Shown in pieces: positions 10,225 through 21,866 of a stretch of DNA of 64,000 bases (the stretch's first letter is position 1; the number at the start of each line of letters is the position of its first letter). The notes under the pieces are model-generated. The model saw only the letters and a program-made list of their open reading frames with translations, was not told where the DNA came from and made no database searches. Location: assembly GCA_037178625.1 (NCBI GenBank), contig CM074128.1, positions 3,286,001 to 3,350,000 of the forward strand, given 5' to 3'. The position numbers and the translations under genes were made by a program. This DNA is from Skeletonema tropicum. Taxonomy: Eukaryota; Bacillariophyta; Thalassiosirophyceae; Thalassiosirales; Thalassiosiraceae.

Positions 10225-11143
10225 CTAGTACCCTTGTTTTGCCACAAGACAAAATGGAGCTGAATTCCAAGCACCACCACTCCAAGAGAAGTAGCCCATC
10301 CCTAAAAGTAGCATTACCTTTTTCTTGCTTTCTTCGCTACTTCTGCTTACATCATCACCATCACATTGAGCGTCAACTGATAGTGGAATCACTCGTAACT
10401 CGTCCACCATGCCTCTCCATATGAGTGACATGGGAGACCATAGACTGCAGTGCGGAGAATATCGATTGATGAGAGAAAAACCTGAACACAATCCAGATTG
10501 TCCAATAGAGTAATCAAATGTTCTGTCAAGTAAAACGTCAGAGACGATTCCTTTCGTCGATTTCTGTTCTGCATTCTGTTTCCGACAAAACCTGTTCTTT
10601 CCAATAAAAGCAGAACTATTATTTGAAGAAAAGTACGCTTTCCCCAACCATTTCGACCCTCTTCCAAATAATTTATTTGTGATGAAGTTGGTTACAGCCG
10701 TCTGTAGGAGGAAGGGAATGTAATAGACTTTCAGAGCGTGCAAATGGTTGTTTTTGAATATCACAAAATATGTTTACTCAGCATCATCTCACCAGAACAG
10801 GTCCATTCGACAGCAAATAACCATCGTAAACCCAATTGTCGTTTGTTTGCTCACTAGTAGCAGCCAAATCATTAATGTCTGGTGGCTCACAATTCAAATA
10901 AAGCGATATCAAGTCCCCACGACTCATCGTCTGCAACTCATTTATAGCTTCGTCTATTGAACCCCAGTTCGCTGCTCTTGTTGTCACGTGATCTGGCGAT
11001 GATAATAACTTGTTGTTTATACTTTTGTTGTGATTTCGTGCAAGGGAAAACGTTTCGTACATATTAGACATCGATGCACCGGAGAGCACAACTACGGCCG
11101 CTCCTGCCGCGGCGGTTGCCAGGGACGTCATCGGTAGCATCAT
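10225..11143 (-). CDS. Conserved secreted protein of unknown function
   Basis: Two exons joined by a GT-AG intron (10702-10792) give about 275 residues. The N-terminus is a signal peptide or membrane anchor (TSLATAAAGAAVVVLSGASM). Downstream are strongly patterned blocks: WVYDGYLLSNGPVLTAV, FITNKLFGRGSKWLGKAY, GLCSGFSLINRYSP, WRGMVDELRVIPL and LLLGMGYFSWSGGAWNSAPF. Their density of Gly, Trp and aromatic residues suggests a folded domain shared with other diatoms. I cannot name a family. The junction keeps the frame exactly, which supports the intron. Confidence 0.6.
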
Positions 11144-11234
11144 CTTGTTGTGCTGTGGTTTAGTTCTGGTGGATATGCTTGGTATTGTGTCTTTCGTCTA
11201 CTATCTCTACTATCACTCCATTAGAATTGAGTTT

Positions 11235-11690
11235 CAGTCAAGTGAGTCAGGCTGTGATTTTGTTTGCTCGAACTCGAACTGCGAACTGGCGTCGGCATCA
11301 AATTTCGAGATAACGGCATTTGTAGTTGAGAGTCCATGTGAAAAGGTACTTCCATGTGGAACTTGTGAGTTCGGAGTTGCGAGTTCGAAGAAAAAAAATT
11401 TGCGAACTGGAGGCCCAGTTCGATTCGAGCCCGAATCCCGAATCCTCATCCATCTCGAACTCCGAACTCGACAGGTACCTATTCCTATGTACCCTACGTG
11501 AGTGCCGTTTGGACTCGGCACTAACATATTTCAATAAAAGGGCTCTTTCTTGTTGCCCAAAAAATCATGCGTTGAATACGGTACTCAATTACACGAAAGC
11601 CGGTAGAGCTCCTTTTCAGTTCGGAGTTAGTTGCGAGTTCGAACAAACAAAATCACAGCCTCAGATAGCTGTACTTGAAGCATACAGCAG
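11235..11690. repeat. Foldback repeat with GAGTTCG-rich arms
   Basis: The segment ggctgtgattttgtttg (about 11250-11266) returns as its reverse complement near 11645-11662. The arms between are filled with GAGTTCG/CGAACTC words on both strands (for example around 11285, 11365 and 11455). Frames of 78-195 codons across it are by-products of this simple composition. It looks like a short non-autonomous inverted-repeat element. Confidence 0.65.
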
Positions 11691-12000
11691 ATTGCAATTA
11701 GTCGAGGGGGTACACCTACCTGTTGATAAAATTGGCTCAAGGTTGGAATTTGGAATTCCAATAGTCATATGCTGCTCCATCTCACTGATAGGGAGAGTAT
11801 ATAAATTGTCCCCAGTTCGATATTTGAGGTATTATTTTGAAGGGGTATGGTACAAAAGAATAGCACGTAGCACGCCAAGCAAGCTAGTAGAAGTAGATAT
11901 GTTCAGTGGATAAACAAACTTTCCATCATTCACATGCAACATTTACATTACTAATGCCATTATTATTCTATGCAGCTGTAGAGCCATGTTCATCTACGAC

Positions 12001-12357
12001 CTATCTGAGCTTATTCAATTGTTGTGTTAGCCTCTCACTCATCTTGACTGATTTACTCTCCTTCTTTCTCAGTTGAGCATTCTTCTTCCCAATTTCTTTC
12101 TTTCCTGCTTCTTTAATATCATTCAGAAAGAAAGTATTGCCGGAGCCTACTGCACGAGCTGCCACCGTAACTTCATTTTTACGATTAATTGCTTTGCTTG
12201 TTTCAGCATCTTGTTTGGCAAGGGCTGCCTTTCGTCCTTTTGCAGAGAATGCCTTGCGTCCTTTGGATAATTGCTTTGATTTTTGTTTTTGCTTCTGGCA
12301 GGCTTTAGATTTTTTCGCAGGTGCCTTTGATGATTTCGTTTTGAACCCTTGCGCCAT
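12001..12357 (-). CDS. LLP homolog (UPF0390/DUF2462) small basic nucleolar protein
   Basis: A 118-residue, highly basic protein. It begins MAQGFKTKSS and continues with Lys-rich runs, the start pattern of the LLPH/UPF0390 family (nuclear or nucleolar, linked to ribosome biogenesis). A longer open frame extends upstream, but the ATG at 12357 matches the family start MAQG. It is divergent from the OB-fold gene at 12620; the 262 bp between them probably holds a bidirectional promoter. Confidence 0.75.
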   Translation of the reverse strand: MAQGFKTKSSKAPAKKSKACQKQKQKSKQLSKGRKAFSAKGRKAALAKQDAETSKAINRKNEVTVAARAVGSGNTFFLNDIKEAGKKEIGKKNAQLRKKESKSVKMSERLTQQLNKLR

Positions 12358-12619
12358 GATTATAACTTTTGTGGTATAGATATGCTGTTGTGTTAAAAGA
12401 AGAACTTGAAAAATATGGACCGACGAAGCGTATTGATTGCCTTCACTGTGATATGCAGTAGATGAGAAGCTTGCCGGCGTTGTTAAGATCGAGAATTCTT
12501 GATACAGATGATAGCTAGAGTGCCGTGCAGGGCAAAGAGCAGCCACTGGATAGTGTGTAATAGCGGTCGGTGCTGTTGCTTATTGCGGTGCCGTTGAATA
12601 GTGAAAGAAAAAAGTTTGA

Positions 12620-15600
12620 ATGGCGGTGGCGGAGATGGATGGCGCCAAAAATATGGCGGGCTTGACAATCTTACCTATCTCAGATTCGGATTTTGGTGCG
12701 GACAATGAAGTTTTGCGCCTACACTCTGCCAATAAGGGCACCATGCAAGAGGCACCGCCACAGCCTCTACTTGGGCGCATCTCGTACCGCATCGTGTGCT
12801 CTCAACCTAGCAAGAAACGTGCTCGACCGTGGGACGACGAGAGTGGGACATCATCTTTGGATTCAAACTCAATTTTTCGCAGAGGTTTCATTTTCGTGTC
12901 AGAGGAGCAGAGACAAGAGTATTCACTAATTGTGCCATATCAGTCCCTTCGTATAGCAAGTCATGCGGCATCATCGGGAGAATTAGTTCTTATATCACAA
13001 TATTGTTTGCTTCGGTATGAAGATGATTGGGGAGAGGTGCTATTTTCTTCTGGTGCTGTCAAAGACAAGAAACGGAAAGCATCTGCAGTGAAGCAGCCAG
13101 AAGAAGACGGTAGTTTGGTTATTGAAGTATTTGTAGATGGTCTAAATCTAGCTGCATCACCAAGCAATGATGTGGAAGATGATGAGAAGGAAGAAGAAAT
13201 ACAACATCGTGTGCTTACGCTAGAAATGCTTGCTCAAAATGAACATCAACAACAACTAACCAAGCGCAAGAAAAAGAAATCGCAGAGCAAACAAATTGAT
13301 GTGACAGGAGTTGTCGATGCAATCTCTCCTATATTGGTTAATGACCCACAGCAAGATCCATTTGCCATAATGGAGCTCTATCAACCACCATCGACAGAAG
13401 AAGAAGAAAGCACGAGAACAGCTGTTGTTATCATACGTGGCGAGAAAGCACTGGCAATGCATCCTGCAATTCATCCTGGGCATGCTATTACACTTATTGG
13501 TGTGATTCATAGAAAATGGAAGGTCCCAGATGACTTTAGAAAACGTGCAATGGATGAAAAACTTAGCAGTGAAAAGAGTCTTTTCGAGAGACTCTGCTAT
13601 TGCGTACCAGGTCGTGTCATTTTAGTGACAGAAGCTTCGAGTATCAAGTGGAATGATGGCATAAATCTCAAACCAAATCTATCTTTACCATCAACGGTTG
13701 AATCACTCACATCAGTACGAGGTATCGTAAAGTCAGTACATTATCATTGCGAAGAAACCAGAAAGGGAAAAGTAAACCGAGTACTGCACTTTATTACGAT
13801 AAAACCTCTCACTGTATCAAACGAGAACGAATCAGAAACTGTACGCACCGATTTAAACCTCGTACGTATCTATCTCCCAAAATATGCAATGCCACCAAAT
13901 GTGAGTATAGGAATGCAGACTGGATCTATCATTAGAGCTGTTAATATTCATTGCATTCCCCTTCCGCTTGGAGACGAAAAGGACTGCTCAATCAACCATC
14001 AAGTCTCAAATGATTACTTGTGTTATGTAGCCTGTCTTAGGTCGACTATATCTATCGAACGATGCGCCGGAGAATCTAGCCACCGCAACCGATCTACCAA
14101 CATCTGGTATGTACCCTCTTGGAAACCTTTCTTGCTTATGCCAGATCGTCGGATCAGCGATATATGTGCAGATCGATTTCATACTAGATCGACAGCCCAG
14201 CTTTTAGTGGAAGGCAATCTGAGACATGAGCTACGAAGCAACCTTTGTCTGACAGATGATCTCTCGAGAGAATCATTATCAAATCTGCTGAGATATCATT
14301 ATCAGATTGTGGATGGTTCACAGCCAGCTCTCAATGGTGAAAGTGCGAAATGCCAATGTCCCACGCGGAAAAGCAAAATCACGCCAGTGGAGATTGGGCA
14401 AAATGACAGGCAAACAATTCGTGACCCATACTCGGAGTTTTTTGACCACTCACAGGGTGACTCACATGACGACTGGATGATTGAATGTGGCACTTGTTCC
14501 TCCAGCTTTTCATGTTTCAATCGTCATCGTCCATTCACGTCTGAAACAATGCCAATTGTTATTGGCTCGGAACATATTCGAAATGCTTGCACACAACATT
14601 TCATGAAGAAAATTGGGTCACTGAACCGTCGTAGTACTCAGTCAAAAGCTGATGAATTGCAAGCTGGCTGGACAACTTCACTTACCTTTGGAGGCTTGAA
14701 ACTGCTGCAAATCTTGAATGACTATTTCATGCAATCTGAGAAAGATCCGATCTCATGGTGTGCGAAAGATTCGATAAATATTTACACTGGGGGACAGATC
14801 GTGTACACTGATCAAATTGATACCTTAATCCACAATGACACATGTGCAATTCCTGTATTCATTGCAAGAAGGAGTGAAGAAGATGACGACAAAAGTAGGA
14901 TCAAATCCACGCAGTCCAACGAATGCAGTTCATTATTTAGATGGGTTCACGTAGACTCAATCAATTTGTCATGTGTCTGCCTTGGCCCTTGCTCAAAGAA
15001 AAAGATGACTAGTGTCCATGCAGCCTATCAAAATGTGTTCCTACCTTCAGCGTGCTCAGAGACAGTCTCTGGACATACATTTTTGTTCCTCGTCGACAAT
15101 CTAGTTTTCGTTGGGTCGATGTACATCGTTGCAAAATCAATATTGCCAACAAAATCGGATCCTGAAGAATGCGATACATCTGAGAACGATGATATGGCAT
15201 GTCCCAAACTTAGCATCACAGCCTGTTTGAAGCAAACAGCAACGAGCCGTCAGCTTGACGCTCCCTCAATCATAATTGGACAGCTGATGCGCCATAGGTT
15301 CAAATTTCGTAAAGTGAAGAGTGCGCAAAGAGCTGGTCAGGAGGAAACTCAGCTTGAAAGGTGCTACGAGGGTTGGTCGGTCACTCTATGCCATATTGAT
15401 CATTCTGGAGAGAGCCTATCTGACTCGGCGTCGACACTGCAAACTATTGAAGTGACGATCTCAATTCCTTTCTGCAACTCAAAATGTGTCAGCGATAATG
15501 TGGTTTCTTTAGAGGCTTTGAAGTCTGGGTTGAAAGAATTAGTTCCACAGCCAAAACATGACAAACGCTGGTGCTCGAATCAGTTCTGACCAAGAGACGA

Positions 15601-16788
15601 TGTGTTTAGCTTGGTGGTATGCATCATGCTATAAAACATTGCCAATATTGTCTGGAGGATTAGACCTGTCCAGCGAAGAATCTCATGCAGTCCATGTTGA
15701 AATTCCAATAAGTGCTCGCACATTTGCCAAACTTGGATACCAACGATTCCGATGTCATTTCAGTGCGCTGAAGGCTTATCATACAATTGAACCTCGCGTC
15801 CACTCAACAACTTCATCAAATATCAATACGTGTATCAACACACACAGGATTTTGCCAGGTATGTTGAATCGTCGCCTTCACCGGACGATACCTTCAGTGC
15901 CCTCGCCTCTCAATTATCTAGCACCTGGCGAGAGCATATCACCAGTTTCACATTGCAGATCTTCATTGGGATGTTTGCAAAGCCATAAGAGATGACGATA
16001 ATTCGTACCTGAAGCCTTCACTTCTTAGACTTATCCACGATGCAAAAATATTGGGTATATCATTTTGTCGCGCCAGGGTGGAATGCCAACAATGCTTCCA
16101 GACATTGGTCGAAAAGCGTGTTAGTGCAGAGCCGGTAGAAGGCAATCGCGCAGATGGTTCTACTCTGATCTGTCCGTCGGGATGCTCGCAATCCCACGCG
16201 GCGGTGAAATGGGAGTGCAGTGTCATCGTAGATGATGGTACTGGTCAAGCCAAACTGTATGCCGAACGAGAAGCAGCCCTGTTGCTACTAGGTAATGACT
16301 TGGATGTCACTACTGTTGAGAAAGGTGCTTGGTATTGCGAGGAAGGCATATTTTTCCAGCCTAGCTTACCTCCTTCGTCGAGTCTTGCTCAAAGTATCAG
16401 AACTGCATCAGCGAAAGCGAGAAAATACATCTCAACTAGCAATCGGAAATACAACCTGAGCGAAGAGCTTTCATCCACGTATAGTCATTTACCAGACAAC
16501 GCAAAAGCAGAATATTTGCTTCAGCAACATTGCCGAAATTGGGCTCACCTGCATGGTCAACGTAGATTGGATCTATTTTGCCGATGCAAGCCACTCTCTG
16601 AAGATTTGTCTTTGAATGGAACTGAGATAAATGTGGCAAAGGCGATGGTAGCACAAGTTGGGTTGGAGTTTGGAATGACAGCTACATCTACTCTACCGCC
16701 GCTAAAATTGGTCCTGGAGGATGCATGTGTTTGTTCGGTAGAAACGGATGATAAGTTGATAGGATGGGAATTGTTGAAAACGCTTTAA
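12620..16788 (+). CDS. Large OB-fold protein, possibly CST complex subunit CTC1
   Basis: About 1,380 residues in three frames: 12620 to about 15570, about 15558 to about 15950, and about 15950 to 16788. The breaks are 1-nt slips, not introns. Repeated beta-rich blocks fit several OB folds (for example GRVILVTEASSIKW). The C-terminus has a zinc-ribbon-like set (RVECQQCF, then ICPSGC, then KWECSVIVDDGTGQAKLYAE), as in RPA70 and CTC1 C-terminal OB folds. CTC1 with STN1 and TEN1 binds telomeric single-stranded DNA and recruits polymerase alpha-primase. RPA70 is shorter (about 600 residues), so CTC1 is the better fit by length. Recognition is by pattern only. Confidence 0.5.
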
Positions 16789-17347
16789 GGAATGAAATGA
16801 GAAACGACGTTAGAATTTTCACACTTCACAATCTTTGTCTTACTTGAATCCTTTCAAACTCGACTCTTTCGAACAAGTTAGAGCTACTAGATATCATGGT
16901 GAAATATAGCAATTGCCCCTATCTCTCTACAATTGGGTTGGTATCGTATCCAGTCTTCTGCAACGTTGCAAGTTGACAGTCTCAACTACAATTGTAGATT
17001 CATCATGTTCGTGGGCGCCTCTCCCGCTTCTCTACTGCCCATCGAACCATTTTGCCTCCACCTAACCCGCCAACTTGAAGATCCGGATCCGACGCTTCTT
17101 CACGAGGACTGCATACTTCCATGTCGATAGCTTCGTAGTACCGCAGTAGCCGACGGAAACCAAATCTTTCATCTCCCTTTGAAAGCTACCTTTCACCACC
17201 AAAGCGATCAATCATCAAGGAAAGTTCAAAGCTAGAGCTGATCTGCTTGTGTTTAGGGAACGTAAAAACTATTTTGCAGCTTCCACGTGCAACTCCAATA
17301 CATAAAGCATATTACGGCATTACACATTACTCAATATATTAGACATA
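16789..17347. other. Intergenic spacer, promoter region of the HOZ-like gene
   Basis: No convincing coding sequence. A 65-codon plus-strand frame (16933-17130) has no recognisable features. The AT-rich region just before 17348 (tactcaatatattagac) is the likely promoter/5'UTR of the next gene. Confidence 0.4.
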
Positions 17348-18586
17348 ATGAGGTATTCAGGATTTGCTGCAGCTCTAGCATGTCTCCTTGGTGAGGTGCA
17401 TGGGTTCTCTTCATCTACATCGACCAAAACAATATGTGAGTTGAAATGAATACTTGATATATTTTAATTATTTGTTGACGAGTTCTTTGAATGCTCGAAC
17501 AGACTATGACACGCTTCCATATGCAATGAAACTCTAATTCCTTGTTATCTATACTCGGTATCTGACATTATTCTCTGCTCAAACAAATCGTCACGTCGTC
17601 TTACGCAGCTGCTGCTAGTTCATTTCGATCTGCTACAAGGATATCTTCGACTGCAGTTGCCGAAGCTGTGAACGGAAATGCAGAACAAACTATCGCACCA
17701 CCAGAAATTAGGCTCAATGTTCCTGAAAAGGCACGCACAGTTACTGCAGTTTGTACATCTGGTACTCTTTGTACTACATTCTCACATGGACGGTATTGGG
17801 GGTGCCCCCTTCGGTTCTTTCGTTGACTACGTTCTAGATGATGTCGGCAATCCAGTCCTTCTCATGAATGAGATGTCTATGCACACTATCAACATCCAGA
17901 AATCCGGAGATGGAAGTCTTGTTACATTATTTGCTCAGCTGGGAGGACCGACAAGTGCATCAGGCCAAGTTTCTACTGGGCAAGATGTCTCTCGTTGTTC
18001 TATCACAGGCACAATTGAGAAGGTTGAATCAACAGCTGAAGATTGGGATGCCCTTCGTATGCGGTACGGTATTGCTCACAGCTATGCTGATCAGGTTATG
18101 GATTCTCCAAAGTTTCACTTCTACCGATTAATTCCCACCAAAATTTACTTCGTTGGAGGTTTCGGTGTGTCATCAGAATGGGTTCCACCAGAGGAATATA
18201 AAGAAGCAACTCCTGATATTTTGTCGAAGGAGGCATCAAAAATTATTGAAAGATTGAATCGCGACCATGCCGACGACTTGATGCTCACTGCAACACAAAT
18301 TTTGGATGTGGAAGACGTTGAAAAGATTCGTGTTACCGGGGTAGATAGACTGGGAATGGATTTACGTGTCACAAGTCGTTCAACAAAGAGGAGAAACAAG
18401 CTAAGAACGGACGAGTTCCGTGTTGGTTTCCGAATCCCAGTTATTTCTGTAGAAGATGCAAAGAGTGAGGTACTGAAAGTTTTCCAAGAAGCCTGGGAGA
18501 AAAGCAATGGAGTTACTTGGGGCGAAGACGAAGTACCAGGGGCAGATGTTCCAGTGGTAAAAACCGCAGAGGATAACCTGATGTAA
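17348..18586 (+). CDS. Plastid-targeted FMN-binding split-barrel protein with DUF2470 (HugZ/HOZ-like)
   Basis: Exon 1 (17348-17435) encodes a diatom plastid presequence: a signal peptide ending GEVHG, then FSS, with Phe at +1. The intron is 17436-17608. The mature part has the pyridoxamine-phosphate-oxidase-like barrel (CTSGTLCTT, then MDGIGGAPFGSFVDYVLDD, then GNPVLLM) and a C-terminal DUF2470 domain (IERLNRDHADDLML, VTGVDRLGMDLRV). This architecture is that of HugZ heme-utilisation proteins and of the plant plastid protein HOZ/At3g03890. A 1-nt slip near 17775-17795 splits CTSGTLCTT from HMDG. Likely a plastid heme- or flavin-binding protein; the reaction is unknown. Confidence 0.8.
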
Positions 18587-18943
18587 GAGGCTAATTTTAG
18601 TGTAGGAACACAACTTTAAATTATTGAACAGTTACAATAGATGCACTTTGCAACTCAATGGTATATCTCTCATTCATTCATCTTACAATAACTCTCCTCT
18701 GTTCATTGTTCCACAACATACTTCTCATCTTGCTGTTCCGCGTGGAGTCCTTTTGCGAAACACTCCCACTCTCAAAGCAGACTGTCCATTCCCCGTTTTC
18801 CTCTCTATTGCTTTTCACGCTTTCACCGCCACCACCACCACCACCGCACAACATCATCATTATGCCGGCCATACTCGGCCATCCTTACATGCCATCAACA
18901 TCATCTTCTATTGTAGTGCGTCGCAACTTCGATACACAAAATA
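18587..18943. other. Intergenic spacer
   Basis: A 3'UTR and a promoter region with pyrimidine-rich DNA and a CCACCACCACCACC run at about 18828-18845. No coding sequence supported. Confidence 0.4.
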
Positions 18944-20890
18944 ATGATCAGAGCAACATCATCTAATATGCCCTGCGATAAGAACATTCAATTCACTGCA
19001 AGGATGAGGAGCCGGATAACGATGTCTTCTAGGTACAGCCTAATATCGCTGCTGCTTTTGCAAACATCACGAAATGCTTCCTGCTTCGTACCACAGAACA
19101 TGGGAATAGGGTACAACCAACCGTCATTGAGCAGAAAGATACTGAGTACCCAACCAATACAATCATCATTAGCAGATGCACCAGAAGCATCATTAGCAGA
19201 TGCACCAGAGTCTACACCAGTTATGTCTCAGCTGCCAAATTTATTTCCAACTTTTTCTGAGGAACTCATTTCAAATGGATTCATAACACCTACACCAATT
19301 CAACAAAGTTCAGGGTTGCGTGCAAAAGATGGCGAAAACATGCTTCTCATTGCAGCCACTGGAAGTGGGAAAACATTAGCCTACCTATTACCGGCACTTT
19401 CAAGAGCATGTGATAATCAGGACGGCAGCAGAAAAACTGTAGTGATTTGTGCACCGACTCGTGAATTATCTGCTCAACTCGCAAGAGATGCTTCTCTCCT
19501 GCTCCCAGACGAAGGTGATACTCCAAATGTTTTACTAGCTGTTCGAAGTATTCCACCACCTACACCGATTGAGATGGCTAATGCTCAAGTCCTTATTGGA
19601 ACTCCAAATGAGTTGTACGCAGTTTTGACACGCATTTCTGGAGCTCAAAACTTCATTGCTGGAGATACATTATCAAGCGTTATCCTGGATGAAGTCGATG
19701 TATTACTCCCACCTGCCCCCAAAACACTTCGTACTTCATTTGATAAGAATGATGCAAAAAATGAAAGAAGAGCGAGGGAACAAAAGAGGAAGTTACGAGC
19801 AGCGCAACGGCGAGGAGTTGAATTCCAAGGAGGATCGAACAAGAAGGCTGCAGAAGGAGACGGCCAAATGCTTACTCCGACTGAAAAGCTACTGCGTCTT
19901 ATTGCGTCGGCAAGATTCGTTGGTGGAGAAGACAAAGATCAAGTGCAGGTACTTGCGGGCAGTGCTACAGCTAGCCGTGCTACGCTTGACAGATTGAACA
20001 AAGCATTGCGTTCGGCAGCTCTAGAAGTAGACATCATTGGCAGCGATGGATTACAGGGTGCATGGAAAGGTAACATGAAGGCTTGCAGACCAGAGAGTAG
20101 TAACAATGAAGGTGATCAAGCATCAGCAGCACCAGAGGATTCTCAGCATACAATTCGAGCAGTGACTGTGCCGTCTGTAGTCGATCACAGATATGTTTTC
20201 CTGCCAAAGAGTGATGTGACAAACCCGCAAGAGATCCTTTCCAATGTTGCCAAGGTTAGCAAGGAACTCAAGCCAGAAAGTTCTTTATTGTTTATCTGTG
20301 GCGAATTCAGCCGCTCTTTACAGAAAGAGAAGCAAAAAGAAGCACCAAAAGTGAAGGGGAAAACAGCTCAAGCGAGAAGAGATGCACAGCGACGAAGTGT
20401 GTTCATGGCGAAACAAAAAGCAAAAGAAAGCAGTGGCAAGCAAAGCTCTGGCCCTCAGCCACTTTCAGTGAGAAAAACGTGTTCGTATTTGCAGTCGTTA
20501 GGAGTTGACGCACAACCTATGCATGTGGTCCTTGGTTTAGAACCGAATGCAAAAGAAGGCGAGATGGCAATGGAAGAAGAAGACGCCAGCGATTTGGCTG
20601 AAGACGAAGTAGATCTACCCCAGTTATTGGTCACATTTGAAGGATCAGCGCGTGGACTTCATTTCGATGGCGTAGATGTAGTCTTCGTCGTGGGTAGGCC
20701 AACATCGGCAGCATCGTATCTTCACCTAGCTGGACGTGTCGGTAGATCAATGGCAAATGATGGCACAAAATCGGAAGTTGAAGTCCGTCCTGGTACAATT
20801 ATCTCATTTTGTTCCAAAGGGAGAGTGGCAGAATTGGAGAAATGGACAAATCAGATCGGTGGAACAAAACTGGAAGAACTTAATATCTAA
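18944..20890 (+). CDS. Plastid-targeted DEAD-box-type RNA helicase
   Basis: Helicase motifs in order: Q-like FITPTPIQ, I AATGSGKT, Ia PTRELSAQ, Ib GTPNE, II DEVD (instead of DEAD), III GSAT, V ARGLHFDGVDVV and VI HLAGRVGRS. An Arg/Lys-rich insert follows motif II. The N-terminus carries a signal sequence (SRYSLISLLLLQTS) and then ASCFVPQ, close to the plastid ASAFAP motif; Met at 19022 may be the real start since it sits right before the hydrophobic core. SLADAPEA is duplicated in tandem after the transit region. It probably remodels RNA in the plastid. One uninterrupted exon. Confidence 0.85.
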   Translation: MIRATSSNMPCDKNIQFTARMRSRITMSSRYSLISLLLLQTSRNASCFVPQNMGIGYNQPSLSRKILSTQPIQSSLADAPEASLADAPESTPVMSQLPNLFPTFSEELISNGFITPTPIQQSSGLRAKDGENMLLIAATGSGKTLAYLLPALSRACDNQDGSRKTVVICAPTRELSAQLARDASLLLPDEGDTPNVLLAVRSIPPPTPIEMANAQVLIGTPNELYAVLTRISGAQNFIAGDTLSSVILDEVDVLLPPAPKTLRTSFDKNDAKNERRAREQKRKLRAAQRRGVEFQGGSNKKAAEGDGQMLTPTEKLLRLIASARFVGGEDKDQVQVLAGSATASRATLDRLNKALRSAALEVDIIGSDGLQGAWKGNMKACRPESSNNEGDQASAAPEDSQHTIRAVTVPSVVDHRYVFLPKSDVTNPQEILSNVAKVSKELKPESSLLFICGEFSRSLQKEKQKEAPKVKGKTAQARRDAQRRSVFMAKQKAKESSGKQSSGPQPLSVRKTCSYLQSLGVDAQPMHVVLGLEPNAKEGEMAMEEEDASDLAEDEVDLPQLLVTFEGSARGLHFDGVDVVFVVGRPTSAASYLHLAGRVGRSMANDGTKSEVEVRPGTIISFCSKGRVAELEKWTNQIGGTKLEELNI

Positions 20891-20962
20891 TTTGATATCC
20901 ATGTCATGGTTCAATCAATAAGTATCATCAGATGTGCAGACATGTACGTTCTGTTGTCGAAA

Positions 20963-21643
20963 TCATTGTTTTGATGAGAAACTAAATCCTTCTTCCTCCA
21001 TAATCTTTTCCAACTCCAATTCATATCTCTTTGCTTCTATCAGATTATCATTTTCGACCTCCTTTTTCATTTGTGCAAAGAGAAATTCTAATCTAGCAAC
21101 AACTTCAGCTTCATTTTTTGTTGAGCTTGAGCCTGCGGATGTGTTTGGTATTATCTTTGGTTGTTTCGGCTTCTTTGGCTGGCCGGCTACATCTACATAA
21201 TCAAATTCTGGCAGCTTTAACCAAGGAAGCGGATCACCTCCACCGAGAGGTTTGGAAGGGTCACCTACACCTGAACTTTCATCTGTAATAAACTTCTTTC
21301 TGGGTTTGAATCCAGACTTATTGAATCCAGATCCGTCGCTTAGAAACGCTCCCAAGCCTTGATCTCCACCTAGCAACGAGTTTATCCAGGACTGAGCTAA
21401 AACGGCAAGTGCTACAGCCGCAAGGAGAACGAGTGGAGTGGAGATGGGCACATCCAACGAAGTTGGTTCATATGCGAACAATGGAGGCGTAACTCTTGGA
21501 GAGCTAGATAATGGATTGAAGAGTTGCGATGAGAGAGTAGGCGACAGGCGACCGACCGACGGTGTAGCCATATAATTATCACGGCATCTTTGATGCAATA
21601 TGATCGAATTAGAGTTCGAGTTAGGGAGAAGAAAAGCGGCCAT
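20963..21643 (-). CDS. Hypothetical single-pass membrane protein
   Basis: 226 residues. The N-terminus is Ser/Asn-rich (possible organelle presequence), followed by one hydrophobic helix (STPLVLLAAVALAVLAQSWI), a Gly/Pro/Lys-rich linker and a C-terminal amphipathic helix (EVVARLEFLFAQMKKEVEND) resembling a UVR/coiled-coil segment. No family recognised. Its promoter faces the next gene, divergent across about 220 bp. Confidence 0.6.
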   Translation of the reverse strand: MAAFLLPNSNSNSIILHQRCRDNYMATPSVGRLSPTLSSQLFNPLSSSPRVTPPLFAYEPTSLDVPISTPLVLLAAVALAVLAQSWINSLLGGDQGLGAFLSDGSGFNKSGFKPRKKFITDESSGVGDPSKPLGGGDPLPWLKLPEFDYVDVAGQPKKPKQPKIIPNTSAGSSSTKNEAEVVARLEFLFAQMKKEVENDNLIEAKRYELELEKIMEEEGFSFSSKQ

Positions 21644-21866
21644 GGTTTTGTTTTTGTTGAAGTGAAAGTGAAAGGTGAAAGGTGAAAGGGGAATGTGCAG
21701 GAAGTGACGTGAAGCGAGCCCTTCATCAAAACTTTTGACTGCCGCCGCCGCTCATCTCGCCATCGCCATCTCTGCATTCTGCAGTTCTCCATCGCCATTA
21801 TTGGCCGTTATCGAGGCCAAGTAGTGATCTTTGGTAGTAGTCAACATAACTCGAATCTGCAAGACA

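Noticed and set aside
10051..10263. Small plus-strand ORF of 70 codons
   Set aside because: It runs into the opposite-strand secreted-protein gene and has no protein features.
11400..11440. tRNA-like B-box (GTTCGATTCG)
   Set aside because: No A-box or cloverleaf could be drawn; it is part of the GAGTTCG repeat.
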